A stretch of DNA of 64,000 bases from Cohnella pontilimi (lineage in GTDB: Bacteria; Bacillota; Bacilli; Paenibacillales; Paenibacillaceae): NCBI RefSeq assembly GCF_005049045.1, contig NZ_SUPK01000002.1:248001-312000 (forward strand), in the 5' to 3' direction. The position numbers and the translations under genes are program-made. Positions 50,149 to 59,858 of the stretch are shown one piece after another. Every line of letters starts with the position of its first letter. Position 1 is the stretch's first letter. The notes under the pieces are model-generated. The model had not been told where the DNA came from, ran no database searches, and saw nothing but the letters and a program-made list of their open reading frames with translations.

Positions 50149-50242
50149 ATCCCTACGGTGTGGCGCATCTGCAGCACCTGGTTTCGCTCGGTTCGCCCCA
50201 GGCGTCGGAACGCTTGGTCGGATCCCTAGAAACCCTTCCGTT
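50140..50242 (-). promoter_or_regulatory. ykkC-class riboswitch aptamer (guanidine-I or related subtype)
   Basis: The minus-strand leader contains, in the order of the ykkC motif: CTAGGGATCCG, then ACCGAGCGAAACCAGG (compare GGUCCGAGAGAAACCAGG), then CACACCG and GGGATAAAAGACC (compare CACACGG..GGGAUAAAAGCCC). P1 can form from GGAAGG at 50230-50240 with CCTTC at 50138-50144. The conserved blocks support the class; some positions differ from the guanidine-I form, so ligand (guanidine, ppGpp, PRPP or other) is open. Confidence 0.72.
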
Positions 50243-50251
50243 TGATGTAAT

Positions 50252-50280
50252 ATATTACACCCGGAATTTGGCAATGACAA
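50252..50280 (-). promoter_or_regulatory. Promoter of the riboswitch transcript
   Basis: TTGTCA (50275-50280), 17-base spacer, TAATAT (50252-50257), placing the start just upstream of the aptamer and making the operon independent of the 50290-52339 genes. Confidence 0.68.
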
Positions 50281-50289
50281 GCAAAAGAT

Positions 50290-51408
50290 TTAGCGAACCT
50301 CCACTTTCGTTCGGCGGTACAAGGTGGCGCCGATCATGTAAGCGATGGCTCCCCAAAGAGCGAGTACCCCGATGCCGAACCAGAAGTCCGAGGTCACGAG
50401 GCCCTCGCCGTAAACCATGCCGTCCCGCAATCCTTCTACAAAGTAAGTCAGCGGGATGGCGCTCGTGACCGACTGCAGCCAGTCCGGCAGGCTGTTCACC
50501 GGGAAGAAAATGCCCGAAATGAACATCATCAGAAAGCTGGCTATGTTGGCGACACCCATATAGGCTTCCAAAGACTTGCTGAAGGATGAAATCAAATAAC
50601 CGATCGCGTTAAAGGCCAGACTGCCGATGAAGAATGCAACGATCAGCGTGGCGATATCGAGGTGGAGATGTGCACCGAAACCATAGACGCCGATTACAGT
50701 GAGAACGGCGATCTGGACGACGCCCAGTACGAATCTCACCAGCATGCTCGCGAGTCCGAGCAGCCCCATGCGCACCGGAGTCATGCGCAGGCGCTTCAGC
50801 AATCCTTTGCGACGCATTTCCACCAGATCCACCATCCCGAACAACCCGCCCTGCGCGATGGCGAGAGCGATCATCCCGGTCATCAGGAAATCAACGGAAC
50901 TCAAATCCTCGCTGCCGGAAGTGATAGAGTCCGTTTCGAGCTTAAAGGCCGGCGTGATCCCTGCCTTCTGAAAATTGGCCTGCGTGACGAAATGATCCAA
51001 AATCCCCCGGAGCGCCTGCGAGGTGGCGCTGGTTTCATTCTCCCTATTCACGATCAGCTTGATGGATTGCGCCTGTCCGTTATCCGGCAGCACAATGACG
51101 CCGTCCACATCTTTGTTCTTAATCAAGCTGTCGGCTTGTTCTTGAGATACCGGTTCCTCCGACTGCCACGTAAAGACCGGTATTTGCTTGAGGCCTTGAT
51201 ACATGCCTTCCGCCGCTTGGCTTTGTTCGGGTTTGACCACGGCTACCTTCGCTTTGAATGCTTTGTCGCTTCCGCCGCCGAAAATCAGAATGAATATCGA
51301 CATTAAAATGATCGGAAAAAACAAGTTCCAAAACCAAACCTGCTTCTCCCGGAACATCATTTTGATGTTGGCCGAGAACAGTTTGCCGAATTGTTTTCCT
51401 TGGCTCAT
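50290..51408 (-). CDS. ABC-2 type exporter permease
   Basis: 372 residues. N-terminal span WFWNLFFPIILMSIFILIF, large extracytoplasmic domain (about 50-170) with VAVVKPEQSQAAEGMYQGLK, then five spans including GMIALAIAQGGLFGMVDLVE and SFLMMFISGIFFPVNSLPDW, the standard ABC2_membrane_3 layout. The linker EMRRKGLLKRLRMTPVRMGL is the coupling helix region. Two bases follow the ATPase stop in the same operon. Likely exports a lipid, drug or peptide. Confidence 0.87.
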   Translation of the reverse strand: MSQGKQFGKLFSANIKMMFREKQVWFWNLFFPIILMSIFILIFGGGSDKAFKAKVAVVKPEQSQAAEGMYQGLKQIPVFTWQSEEPVSQEQADSLIKNKDVDGVIVLPDNGQAQSIKLIVNRENETSATSQALRGILDHFVTQANFQKAGITPAFKLETDSITSGSEDLSSVDFLMTGMIALAIAQGGLFGMVDLVEMRRKGLLKRLRMTPVRMGLLGLASMLVRFVLGVVQIAVLTVIGVYGFGAHLHLDIATLIVAFFIGSLAFNAIGYLISSFSKSLEAYMGVANIASFLMMFISGIFFPVNSLPDWLQSVTSAIPLTYFVEGLRDGMVYGEGLVTSDFWFGIGVLALWGAIAYMIGATLYRRTKVEVR

Positions 51409-51409
51409 G

Positions 51410-52339
51410 TCAGTCCCTCCATTCCTTGCCGGTGAAGGCGATAAATACGTCCTCCAGGCTCATTTCGCGGATCGAGACCTGCTCCACGCGGAACCCCTGC
51501 TCCTTGGTGAACCCGAACAGACCGTACAGCGTTTCCTCCGGTTGTATCGACCAGAGGGCGAGAGACGAGCCGTCTCTTGCCGTGCGCACCACCGTCGGCT
51601 GCGCTTGAAGAGCGGATTCCGCGGCGGCTGCCGCCTCTTCCCCGTCGAGGAACGATAAGCGAACTTCCCGTTCCTTCGTGAGTCTATCAATCAGCGCCCC
51701 AGGGGTATCCAAGGTGACGACCCGGCCTTGATCGACAATGCAAACCCTGTCGCTGAGCTTCTCGGCTTCTTCCATGTAATGTGTCGTAAGGATGGTGGTT
51801 TTCCCCATCGCTTTCAAGTTTAGAATGATGTCCCAAATGTTCCGCCGGGCCTGAGGATCCAAGCCGGTCGTCGGCTCATCCAGAAAAATGATGTCGGGAT
51901 CGTTGATCATGCCCAGACCGATCGCGAGCCGCTGGCGCTGTCCGCCGGAAAGCGATTTGACGCGTTTTTTCCTGTGATCCGTGAGGTTGATCATTTCCAG
52001 CACTTCCGCCGAGCTTTTGGACTTCGGATAGAAAGCCGCGAACAGCTCCAACGTTTCCTCTACCGTCAACAGGTCGAACATGGCGCCCGATTGCGGCTGC
52101 ACGCCGATGCGGATTTTGATCCGATCCGCGTCCTTGGCCCATGTGAGGCCGTCGATCGAAATTGACCCCGCATCCGGGGTTTGAAGCCCTTCGATCATCT
52201 CCAAGGTGGTCGTTTTTCCCGCCCCGTTAGGGCCGATAATCGTGAACACTTCCCCCGGCCGCACATCAAAACTGATGTCGTCGACCGCGGTGACGGTTCC
52301 GAACGTTTTGCGTAAACCGCGAACCTGCAAAATGGACAT
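51410..52339 (-). CDS. ABC-2 exporter ATPase (drug/lipid type)
   Basis: 309 residues from ATG 52339 (AGGAGAGG upstream; the longer frame lacks a site). Walker A IIGPNGAGKTTTLEMIEGL, Q-loop IGVQPQSGAMFDLLTVEETL, signature SLSGGQRQRLAIGLGMI, Walker B IIFLDEPTTGLDPQARRNIW, H-loop LTTHYMEEAEKL; C-terminal regulatory domain with LALWSIQPEETLYGLF. Standard CcmA/NatA-type drug-export ATPase paired with the adjacent permease. Confidence 0.92.
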   Translation of the reverse strand: MSILQVRGLRKTFGTVTAVDDISFDVRPGEVFTIIGPNGAGKTTTLEMIEGLQTPDAGSISIDGLTWAKDADRIKIRIGVQPQSGAMFDLLTVEETLELFAAFYPKSKSSAEVLEMINLTDHRKKRVKSLSGGQRQRLAIGLGMINDPDIIFLDEPTTGLDPQARRNIWDIILNLKAMGKTTILTTHYMEEAEKLSDRVCIVDQGRVVTLDTPGALIDRLTKEREVRLSFLDGEEAAAAAESALQAQPTVVRTARDGSSLALWSIQPEETLYGLFGFTKEQGFRVEQVSIREMSLEDVFIAFTGKEWRD

Positions 52340-52481
52340 CGTTTCCTCTCCTTTTTCCAACCTTTCCCTATCTATTGTAACTTCATCGTCAAGGGGGCAC
52401 TTCGGTCCGGGGCATGTTTTCGTTGTCGGTCCTGGGACGGAGGAGTCATGCACTTCGCCTCCACATTTCGACAAAATCTTC

Positions 52482-52510
52482 TTGAATTCTACATTTTGGG
52501 CAGGTATAAT
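52482..52510 (+). promoter_or_regulatory. Promoter of the DUF2167 gene
   Basis: TTGAAT (52482-52487), 17-base spacer, perfect TATAAT (52505-52510), 33 bases before the GTG start. Confidence 0.75.
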
Positions 52511-52543
52511 TTTCCACGACTATAGATAAAGGAGAGATTTCGT

Positions 52544-53542
52544 GTGGCTGCCTTTTTGCGAACCCTTTATTTTTCCGTTGTATTCATCCTCGCCTTCACG
52601 GTGATCGCTCCTGCGTTTGTCTTCGCGGAAGGAGAAAACGGCTCGAGCGGGTACGAATGGATAGAAGGCGCCGGGCAAACGGTGACAATGGCGGATATTG
52701 CAGAATTGAAACTGGATCCCGAGCTTGTGTATTTGGATGCCGAAAATACTCGTCGTTACTTGGATGAGAACGGTGAAATTTCTTCCGAATCGGACATCGG
52801 TTCCGTATATCCGAAAAACGCCGATTGGGCCGTGTTTTTCGAGTACAGCGAAGACGGCCATATTTCTGACGAGGAGAAAGACAAGATCGACGCCGATGCG
52901 TTGCTGGAAAGTTATAAGAAAGGAACGGAAGAACGCAACGCCAAGCTGGACAACCCGGCGGACCATTTGTTCGTCGACGGCTGGGAAAAGCCCCCGGCCT
53001 ACAATGAAGGCAAACACGCGTTGACCTGGGCGCTGCGCGCGCACGACAACGCCAATCAGCCGATTATCAACTCCAATGTCCGGATTTTGACCCGGGTGGG
53101 CTACCTTTCCGTCGTACTTGTAACCGACCCCGCACATTTGAACGAGGACAGCGCCTCGATGGAGAAGCTGGTGCTCAGCACATTCTCGACCAAAGCGGGT
53201 CAGCGTTATGAGGACTTCGACGCGAAGAGCGACAAGAAGGCGAAGTACGGACTGACCGGCCTGATTCTAGGCGGCGCGGGTCTGGCAGTGGCCAAAAAAG
53301 CCGGACTTCTCGCGCTGCTCGCGGTCGGCCTCAAAAAATTCTGGTTTCTCATCGTGGCGGCGGGAGCACCTTTGTGGAAATTTTTGAAAGGCAGAAGAGG
53401 ACAGAAGCTGACGGCAGCCAAGGAACCGAGAGATTGGGAGCGATCGTCCCAAGCGTTCGCCGAATCGGACAAGCGACAAGCGGAAGCGCATGAGGAAATC
53501 GCAGCCGCGGCAGCCGAAGAGGAACCGAAGAAAGCGGAATAA
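52544..53542 (+). CDS. DUF2167 family membrane-anchored protein
   Basis: 332 residues. Signal/anchor MAAFLRTLYFSVVFILAFTV with cleavage likely after VFAEG; then the DUF2167 core: YEWIEGAGQTVTMADIAELK, LVYLDAENTRRYLDENGEIS, VFFEYSEDGHISDEEKDKID, ADALLESYKKGTEERNAKLD and LTWALRAHDNANQPIINSNV. A second membrane region (about 250-285, LILGGAGLAVAKKAGLLALL then KFWFLIVAAGAPLWKFLKG) precedes a charged C-terminal tail rich in Glu/Ala/Lys. Function of the family is unknown. GTG start after AAAGGAGAG. Confidence 0.83.
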   Translation: MAAFLRTLYFSVVFILAFTVIAPAFVFAEGENGSSGYEWIEGAGQTVTMADIAELKLDPELVYLDAENTRRYLDENGEISSESDIGSVYPKNADWAVFFEYSEDGHISDEEKDKIDADALLESYKKGTEERNAKLDNPADHLFVDGWEKPPAYNEGKHALTWALRAHDNANQPIINSNVRILTRVGYLSVVLVTDPAHLNEDSASMEKLVLSTFSTKAGQRYEDFDAKSDKKAKYGLTGLILGGAGLAVAKKAGLLALLAVGLKKFWFLIVAAGAPLWKFLKGRRGQKLTAAKEPRDWERSSQAFAESDKRQAEAHEEIAAAAAEEEPKKAE

Positions 53543-53551
53543 CACAAAACG

Positions 53552-53585
53552 AAGGGCCTGTCCTCTCTGATGAGGGCAGGCCCTT
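53552..53585. terminator. Hairpin between DUF2167 and the 80-aa gene
   Basis: AAGGGCCTG-T-CCTC pairs with GAGG-GCAGGCCCTT across 53552-53585. The T-tract is poor; likely weak terminator for both convergent genes. Confidence 0.5.
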
Positions 53586-53613
53586 ATGCATCGGGTCGAA
53601 CGTTCATCTTCGC

Positions 53614-53856
53614 TCAGGCAATGTACAACAAATCTTCCAGCATCGTGACGAGCCGGGATTTCATGCGGCTCAACTGCTCAATAGCCCGTTTTTTCGTCTT
53701 TTCGCTCTCGATGGACCAAGGAAGTCCAGCGAAGGTGTCGAAGGTTCGCTTCATTTCTTCGATTTCATGCTGATATTGTGAATGCCGGTCGTACTTGCTT
53801 ACCCGGTACAGCAAGTCGCCGTTGGCGGATAACAACAATTCGATGGCGTGATTCAT
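53614..53856 (-). CDS. Small helical protein, 80 aa
   Basis: From ATG 53856 (GAAGGAGAG upstream) the product MNHAIELLLSANGDLLYRVS then KYDRHSQYQHEIEEMKRTFD, TFAGLPWSIESEKTKKRAIE and a helical C-terminus (SRMKSRLVTMLEDLLYIA). Soluble, mostly helical; no known family. A longer frame exists upstream but without a ribosome site. It lies just downstream of the pyr operon terminator, in its own unit. Confidence 0.6.
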   Translation of the reverse strand: MNHAIELLLSANGDLLYRVSKYDRHSQYQHEIEEMKRTFDTFAGLPWSIESEKTKKRAIEQLSRMKSRLVTMLEDLLYIA

Positions 53857-53941
53857 GGCGGCTCTCTCTCCTTCTATGTTCATCCGAGCGGACGCTCGGG
53901 TTTCATTGCCTTCCATTACCCCGGATTGCGGCCTTGAAAAC

Positions 53942-53977
53942 GAAAAAAGCGGCAGCCGAATGCTCGGACTGCCGCTT
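53942..53977 (-). terminator. Terminator of the pyr operon
   Basis: AAGCGGCAG (53947-53955) pairs with CTGCCGCTT (53969-53977); six T follow on the minus strand, 23 bases after pyrE. Confidence 0.92.
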
Positions 53978-53999
53978 GAACGTTATACCGGGGTTGGAG

Positions 54000-54653
54000 T
54001 TAGACGCCGAATGACCGGGGATCGCTGCGCCACGATTGCAGAAGCTCTACATCTTCGTTCCGAATCGTGCCCCGTGCCAGTGCGGTTTGAATCAGCGCAC
54101 TGTAATTGGACAAGGTGGATAAGGGTACGTTCTCCGCATCGAACGCTTCCGCCGCTTGGTCGAATTGGTAAGTGAAGATCGCGATCACGCCCTGCACGGC
54201 ACAGCCGGCGTCCCGCACCGCAACGGCCGCTTTCAGCGAACTTCCGCCGGTCGAGATGAGGTCTTCGATGAGCACGACTTTTTGACCCGGCTTGAAGTGG
54301 CCTTCGATCTGATTCGTTTTGCCGTGCCCTTTGGCCTTATCACGCACGTAGAGCATCGGCAGGTTCAGTTTCTCCGCCACCCAAGCTGCATGGGGGATTC
54401 CGCCCGTCGCGATGCCCGCGACTGCTTCGCAATCCGGGAACTGCCGGCGGATGAGCGTCGCGAATCCTTCGGCAATCGTGTTCCGGACTTTCGGATAACT
54501 CATCGTCAAGCGGTTGTCGCAGTAGATCGGGGATTTGATCCCGGACGTCCAGGTAAACGGCTCGTGCGGCCTTAAGGAAACGGCGCCGATGTCGAGCAAA
54601 TGGCCGGCGATCGTGTCCGGCAGCTGTTCCAGGTTAACGGGGTTCGTGCTCAT
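54000..54653 (-). CDS. pyrE: Orotate phosphoribosyltransferase
   Basis: 217 residues. PRPP-binding loop [21 protein letters not shown]-terminal [20 protein letters not shown] and substrate loop [16 protein letters not shown]. Transfers phosphoribosyl from PRPP to orotate to form OMP. Its ATG overlaps the pyrF stop by four bases (ATGA), with GAAGGAG inside the pyrF 3' end. Last gene of the operon. Confidence 0.96.
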   Translation of the reverse strand: MSTNPVNLEQLPDTIAGHLLDIGAVSLRPHEPFTWTSGIKSPIYCDNRLTMSYPKVRNTIAEGFATLIRRQFPDCEAVAGIATGGIPHAAWVAEKLNLPMLYVRDKAKGHGKTNQIEGHFKPGQKVVLIEDLISTGGSSLKAAVAVRDAGCAVQGVIAIFTYQFDQAAEAFDAENVPLSTLSNYSALIQTALARGTIRNEDVELLQSWRSDPRSFGV

Positions 54654-55390
54654 GCTCCGGTCATCTCCTTCAAAATGGTTTCAAACGCTTCTCTCGGATC
54701 CGGGGCACCGGTAATGGGCCGCCCGATGACGAGGAAGTCGGTGCCGCCTTCCACTGCGATCCTCGGGGTTGAGATCCGCGACTGGTCGCCGGCTTCCGAG
54801 CCGAGGGGGCGAATGCCCGGCGTCACGGTGAGAAAATCCGCTCCGCAGGCGGCTTTAATCGCACGCACTTCAAGCGGCGAGGCGACGACGCCGCTCAGCC
54901 CGGCCTCCCGGGCAAGCCGCGCATAATGAACGACGGTGTCTTCGATGGAGCCGGGAATGCCGATCTCCTTGTTGAGCGTCTCTCGCGTCGTGCTGGTCAG
55001 CTGCGTCACGGCAATGACGAGCGGCACCCGCTCCGCAACGCCTTCGGAGACGGCCTCCTCGGCGCCCTCCACGGCGGCGTTCATCATCGCCAGTCCGCCT
55101 GCCGCATGCACGTTGAACAGGTCCGCGCCAAGACGTGCAATGCTTCGGGCTCCCCCGCGAACCGTGTTCGGGATGTCGTGCATTTTCACGTCGAGAAATA
55201 CTTTGAACCCACGGGTCTTCAGCTCCTGAACGACTGACGGACCGGCGGCGTAAAACAGTTCCATGCCCACCTTCATCCAGCAGCCGGTGTCCGCCAGTTG
55301 ATCGGCCAATCGCAGCGCCGCCTCGGCTTCGGGCTTGTCCAAGGCCACCATGACTTTGGCCCCCGCTTGCCGCAATGATAATTCCTTCAT
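54650..55390 (-). CDS. pyrF: Orotidine 5'-phosphate decarboxylase
   Basis: 246 residues from ATG 55390, GAGGAG upstream. [20 protein letters not shown] at the N-terminus, catalytic block [20 protein letters not shown] (Asp-x-Lys-x2-Asp), and [20 protein letters not shown] (phosphate-binding). Decarboxylates OMP to UMP. Longer open frame to 55618 lacks a ribosome site and covers the intercistronic hairpin. Confidence 0.97.
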   Translation of the reverse strand: MKELSLRQAGAKVMVALDKPEAEAALRLADQLADTGCWMKVGMELFYAAGPSVVQELKTRGFKVFLDVKMHDIPNTVRGGARSIARLGADLFNVHAAGGLAMMNAAVEGAEEAVSEGVAERVPLVIAVTQLTSTTRETLNKEIGIPGSIEDTVVHYARLAREAGLSGVVASPLEVRAIKAACGADFLTVTPGIRPLGSEAGDQSRISTPRIAVEGGTDFLVIGRPITGAPDPREAFETILKEMTGA

Positions 55391-55431
55391 GCTCCACACT
55401 CCTCTTCGGCAATAATGGCATACGCATGTGG

Positions 55432-55467
55432 AAGCCCGATCCCCTCCGCGGAGGAAGGACCGGGCTT
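55432..55467 (-). other. Intercistronic hairpin between carB and pyrF
   Basis: AAGCCCGATCC (55432-55442) pairs with GGACCGGGCTT (55457-55467) with a single bulge, around a CCTCCGCGGAGG palindrome; no T-run. Possible processing or partial attenuation site. Confidence 0.5.
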
Positions 55468-55478
55468 GTGGTGTTCGG

Positions 55479-58400
55479 TTAAGCTTGGAACGCCGGCATC
55501 GGCGCGCTAGAGAAACGCAGCGCTTCGAGCATATGAAGAAGCGCACGAACCGTATCGAGCGACGTGAGGCAGACGACGCCGTTCTCAACAGCTTCCCGGC
55601 GGATACGGAAACCGTCACGCTCCGGCGCTTTACCCTTCGTCAGCGTGTTGACAACGAATTGTGCCTGACCCGTGCGGATCAAGTCGACGATATTCGGCGA
55701 CCCTTCCGACAGCTTGTTGACTCGGCGAACTTTCATTCCCGCCGCTTCCAGTGCGTCCGCGGTTCCCCCGGTTGCGATCAGCTTATAGCCGAGACGGTAG
55801 AAGCCTTTCAGAATCGCGATCGCTTCTTCCTTATCTTTGTCCGCTACGGTGGCGATAATCGAGCCTCCGGTCGGAATTTTCATGCCGGAACCGATCAAGC
55901 CTTTATACAAAGCTTTGGCATAATGGCGGTCGCGTCCCATTACTTCGCCGGTCGACTTCATTTCCGGCGTTAAGGTCGGATCCACCCGGCGAAGCTTGGC
56001 AAACGAGAATACCGGAACTTTCACGGCTACATACTCATTTTCCGGCCACAGGCCTTCCGTATATCCGAGCTCGCTCAGTTTCTTCCCGAGAATGGCCTGT
56101 GTGGCCAAGTTGGCCATCGGGACGCTGGTCACCTTCGAAAGAAAAGGCACGGTCCGGGAAGAACGAGGGTTGACCTCGATGACAAACACCTGATCGTTCC
56201 ACACGACGAACTGGATGTTGACCAATCCGACCGTTTTCAGCTCTTTCGCGATTTTAATCGTAATGTCGACGGCTTGTTTCTTAATGTCTTCGGACAGCGA
56301 CTGCGGCGGATACACCGCGATCGAGTCGCCGGAATGGACGCCCGCCCGTTCGACATGCTCCATGATGCCGGGAATGAGCACCGTTTCGCCGTCGCAGATG
56401 GCGTCGACTTCAATCTCCTTGCCCAGCATATAGCGGTCGATCAGCACCGGATGCTCCGGATTGATTTGGACCGCTTCTTTCATGTAAGCCAGCAGCTCTT
56501 CGTCGGAGTAGACGATTTCCATCGCGCGGCCGCCCAGCACGTAGGAAGGACGAACGAGCACGGGGTAGCCGAGCTGCTGCGCCGTGCCTACCGCTTCGTC
56601 GACGGTCGTCACGGTGCTGCCTTTCGGTTGTGCGATATTCAGCTTGCGAAGCAGCGCTTCGCATTTTTTGCGGTCCTCCGCTTCGTCGATGCTTTCGAGC
56701 GAGGTGCCGAGAATGCGGACTCCGGCCCGCGCCAGAGGAGCAGCGAGATTAATCGCCGTCTGGCCGCCGAATTGGACGATGACGCCGATCGGCTTCTCCT
56801 GCTCGATGACGTTCATGACGTCCTCGAAGAACAGCGGCTCGAAGTACAGGCGGTCCGATGTGTTGAAATCGGTGGACACCGTCTCCGGATTATTGTTGAT
56901 GATGACCGCTTCATAGCCGGCGTTGCGGATCGCCCAGACGGCATGCACGGTGGAGTAGTCGAATTCGATACCCTGCCCGATCCGGATCGGTCCGGAGCCG
57001 AGTACGATGATCTTCTGCTTGTCGCTCGGCAGCACTTCATTTTCGGTCTCGTAAGTCGAATAGTAGTACGGCGTAGAGGCTTCGAATTCAGCCGCGCAGG
57101 TGTCGACCATTTTGTAGACGGGTATGAAGCCTTGCTGCAGGCGATATTGGCGCACGTCCTGTTCCTTCGTCATCGCCGCCGACGCGCCTTGGCCTTCCTT
57201 GCGCAGTTCGGCGATCGCGCGGTCAGTAAACCCGAGCCGCTTGGCGGCATAGAGCGTTTCGCGGGTCAGTCCAGGTTCGCGGCGAATCTCGTCTTCAAAC
57301 CGGACGATGCGGTCGATCTTATCGAGGAACCACCAGTCGATGTTCGTGATGTCCTGGATTTGCTGCAGTGCCCAGCCGCGCCGGAAAGCTTCGGCGACAA
57401 GGAACAACCGCTCGTCGTCCGCTTTGGCCAGCCGTGCCGTGAGCGTCTCGCCGTCGATCTCGGCCGCGCCTTTCAGCAACAGGCGGTGAACGCCGATTTC
57501 GAGCGAGCGGACCGCTTTCTGAATCGATTCTTCGAACGTGCGGCCGATCGCCATCACTTCGCCGGTCGCCTTCATTTGCGTACCCAGCTTGCGGTTGGCG
57601 GCGGTGAACTTGTCGAACGGCCAGCGCGGAATTTTCGTCACGATATAGTCGAGCGTCGGCTCGAAGCAAGCGTAAGTTTGACCCGTAACCGGGTTGACGA
57701 TTTCGTCGAGCGTGTAGCCGACGGCGATTTTGGCCGCCATTTTGGCGATCGGGTAACCGGTCGCCTTGGACGCGAGCGCCGAAGATCGGCTCACCCGCGG
57801 GTTGACTTCAATGACGTAATATTGATAGCTTTGCGGATCCAGCGCGAACTGCACGTTGCAGCCGCCTTCGATGTTCAGCGCACGGATGATTTTCAAAGAA
57901 GCCGAGCGCAGCATTTGATATTCCCGGTCGGACAGCGTCTGGCTCGGCGCCACGACGATGCTGTCTCCGGTATGCACGCCGACGGGATCAAGGTTCTCCA
58001 TGTTGCAGACGACGATGCAGTTGTCGTTGGCGTCGCGCATCACTTCGTACTCGACTTCCTTCATGCCGGCGATCGATTTCTCGATCAGACATTGCCCGAT
58101 CGGGCTGTAGCGGATCCCGTTAGCGACAATCTCGCGCAGCTCTTCTTCGCTGCCGGCGATGCCGCCGCCCGTGCCGCCCAGCGTGTACGCCGGACGCACG
58201 ATGACCGGATAACCGATCGAATCCGCGAAATCGACGGCTTCCTGAACGCTCGTCACGATCGCGCTTTCCGGTACCGGCTGCTCCAGCTCACGCATCAATT
58301 CCCGGAACAAGTCGCGGTCTTCGGCTTGTTCAATCGCGTTAAGCTGCGTTCCGAGCAGCTTAACGCCTTCCTGCTCCAGCACGCCGGCACGTGCGAGTTC

Positions 58401-58700
58401 AACGGCCATGTTCAGGCCGGTTTGGCCGCCGAGCGTCGGCAGTAAGCCGTCCGGACGTTCCTGGCGGATAATTTGCGAGACGAACTCGAGATTGATCGGT
58501 TCGATGTAGACTTTGTCGGCCATGTTCGTGTCGGTCATGATGGTGGCCGGGTTGCTGTTGATCAGCACGACCTCCAGGCCTTCTTCTTTCAGGGCCTGGC
58601 AGGCCTGCGTGCCCGCGTAATCGAATTCCGCCGCTTGGCCGATGACGATCGGGCCGGAGCCGATGACGAGAATTTTTTTGAGTTCTTTATTTTTGGGCAT
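55479..58700 (-). CDS. carB: Carbamoyl-phosphate synthase large subunit
   Basis: 1073 residues, full length. Two ATP-grasp halves: first with [20 protein letters not shown], second with [21 protein letters not shown]-terminal [20 protein letters not shown] repeated at about 560 ([20 protein letters not shown]), and a C-terminal MGS-like allosteric domain ([20 protein letters not shown]). Makes carbamoyl phosphate from bicarbonate, ATP and ammonia. Starts 14 bases inside carA. Confidence 0.98.
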   Translation of the reverse strand: MPKNKELKKILVIGSGPIVIGQAAEFDYAGTQACQALKEEGLEVVLINSNPATIMTDTNMADKVYIEPINLEFVSQIIRQERPDGLLPTLGGQTGLNMAVELARAGVLEQEGVKLLGTQLNAIEQAEDRDLFRELMRELEQPVPESAIVTSVQEAVDFADSIGYPVIVRPAYTLGGTGGGIAGSEEELREIVANGIRYSPIGQCLIEKSIAGMKEVEYEVMRDANDNCIVVCNMENLDPVGVHTGDSIVVAPSQTLSDREYQMLRSASLKIIRALNIEGGCNVQFALDPQSYQYYVIEVNPRVSRSSALASKATGYPIAKMAAKIAVGYTLDEIVNPVTGQTYACFEPTLDYIVTKIPRWPFDKFTAANRKLGTQMKATGEVMAIGRTFEESIQKAVRSLEIGVHRLLLKGAAEIDGETLTARLAKADDERLFLVAEAFRRGWALQQIQDITNIDWWFLDKIDRIVRFEDEIRREPGLTRETLYAAKRLGFTDRAIAELRKEGQGASAAMTKEQDVRQYRLQQGFIPVYKMVDTCAAEFEASTPYYYSTYETENEVLPSDKQKIIVLGSGPIRIGQGIEFDYSTVHAVWAIRNAGYEAVIINNNPETVSTDFNTSDRLYFEPLFFEDVMNVIEQEKPIGVIVQFGGQTAINLAAPLARAGVRILGTSLESIDEAEDRKKCEALLRKLNIAQPKGSTVTTVDEAVGTAQQLGYPVLVRPSYVLGGRAMEIVYSDEELLAYMKEAVQINPEHPVLIDRYMLGKEIEVDAICDGETVLIPGIMEHVERAGVHSGDSIAVYPPQSLSEDIKKQAVDITIKIAKELKTVGLVNIQFVVWNDQVFVIEVNPRSSRTVPFLSKVTSVPMANLATQAILGKKLSELGYTEGLWPENEYVAVKVPVFSFAKLRRVDPTLTPEMKSTGEVMGRDRHYAKALYKGLIGSGMKIPTGGSIIATVADKDKEEAIAILKGFYRLGYKLIATGGTADALEAAGMKVRRVNKLSEGSPNIVDLIRTGQAQFVVNTLTKGKAPERDGFRIRREAVENGVVCLTSLDTVRALLHMLEALRFSSAPMPAFQA

Positions 58701-59838
58701 AGTGCAATTCTCCTCTCAGCGACTCCGCCAAGACCGCTTGACGCGGCCGTTCGGGGTTAAGGCGTTTATGTTCCCGTATCATATCTAGGAAACGATCGAA
58801 TAAATAGCTGTTGTCAAAAGGACCCGGGGCGGCTTCCGGATGATACTGGACCGAAAAGGCCGGATACCGTTTGTGTTTCAGCCCTTCGATCGTTTTGTCG
58901 TTGTTGTTGATGTGCGTCACTTCGAGCTCCGTACCGGCGACGGACTCTTCCTTCACCGTATAACCGTGGTTCTGGGAAGTGATGTAGCAGCGGCCGGATT
59001 CCAGCTCCTTCACCGGATGGTTGCCGCCGCGGTGGCCGAATTTCAGCTTCTCCGTGTCCGCGCCGCAGGCGAGGGCGAATAGTTGATGGCCGAGGCAGAT
59101 GCCGAAAATCGGATATTCGCCCAGCAGTTCGCGCAGCGTGCGGACCGCGTGGGGAACGTCTTTCGGATCCCCGGGGCCGTTGGACAGCTGAATGCCGTCC
59201 GGATGGAGGCGGCGGATTTCGTCGGCCGTCGTGTTATGCGGTACGACAACCACATCGCATCCGCGTTTGGTGAGTTCGCGCAAAATGCCGCTTTTGGCGC
59301 CGTAATCGATGAGCACGATCCGCTCCCGTTCCCCGGGACTCGAGAACACGTGCGGCGTTGACGTACGGGCAACCTGATCCCGCATCAACGGCGCGGCGCC
59401 GAGCCGTTCACGCAGCTCTTCGGCCCGCTCATTGCCCGTCGTCAGTAACCCCCTCATCGTGCCATGCTGACGAATGATTCTGGTCAGCATCCGGGTATCA
59501 ATATCGCTGATCCCAACGATTCCATATTCCTTCAGCAAGTGATCCAGCGTGTACTGCGCGCGCCAGTTGCTCGGCACCGGCTCGTGACGGCGCACGACAA
59601 AACCGTGGATGTACGGCCGGATGGACTCGAAATCGTCACGGGTAATTCCGTAGTTGCCGATCAAGGGGAACGTCATCGTCACGATCTGGCCGCAGTAGGA
59701 CGGATCGGAGAGCACTTCCTGATAACCGGTAATCCCGGTGTTGAATACGACTTCTCCTACCGATGCGCCCTGCGCCCCGAATGCGAGTCCGGTGAACAAC
59801 GTGCCGTCTTCGAGCAACAATCTTGCTTGTGCCTGCAT
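58687..59838 (-). CDS. carA: Carbamoyl-phosphate synthase small subunit
   Basis: 383 residues from ATG 59838 (GGGGAGTGA upstream). N-terminal domain [20 protein letters not shown], glutaminase domain with nucleophile [17 protein letters not shown], and C-terminal [20 protein letters not shown] (His and Glu of the triad). Supplies ammonia from glutamine to CarB. Confidence 0.97.
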   Translation of the reverse strand: MQAQARLLLEDGTLFTGLAFGAQGASVGEVVFNTGITGYQEVLSDPSYCGQIVTMTFPLIGNYGITRDDFESIRPYIHGFVVRRHEPVPSNWRAQYTLDHLLKEYGIVGISDIDTRMLTRIIRQHGTMRGLLTTGNERAEELRERLGAAPLMRDQVARTSTPHVFSSPGERERIVLIDYGAKSGILRELTKRGCDVVVVPHNTTADEIRRLHPDGIQLSNGPGDPKDVPHAVRTLRELLGEYPIFGICLGHQLFALACGADTEKLKFGHRGGNHPVKELESGRCYITSQNHGYTVKEESVAGTELEVTHINNNDKTIEGLKHKRYPAFSVQYHPEAAPGPFDNSYLFDRFLDMIREHKRLNPERPRQAVLAESLRGELHYAQK

Positions 59839-59858
59839 CTTTCGGTCACTCCCCTTGT

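Noticed and set aside
56274..58445. 723-codon frame antisense to carB
   Set aside because: Shadow of a certain gene; composition is Arg/Asp/His-rich with no family features.
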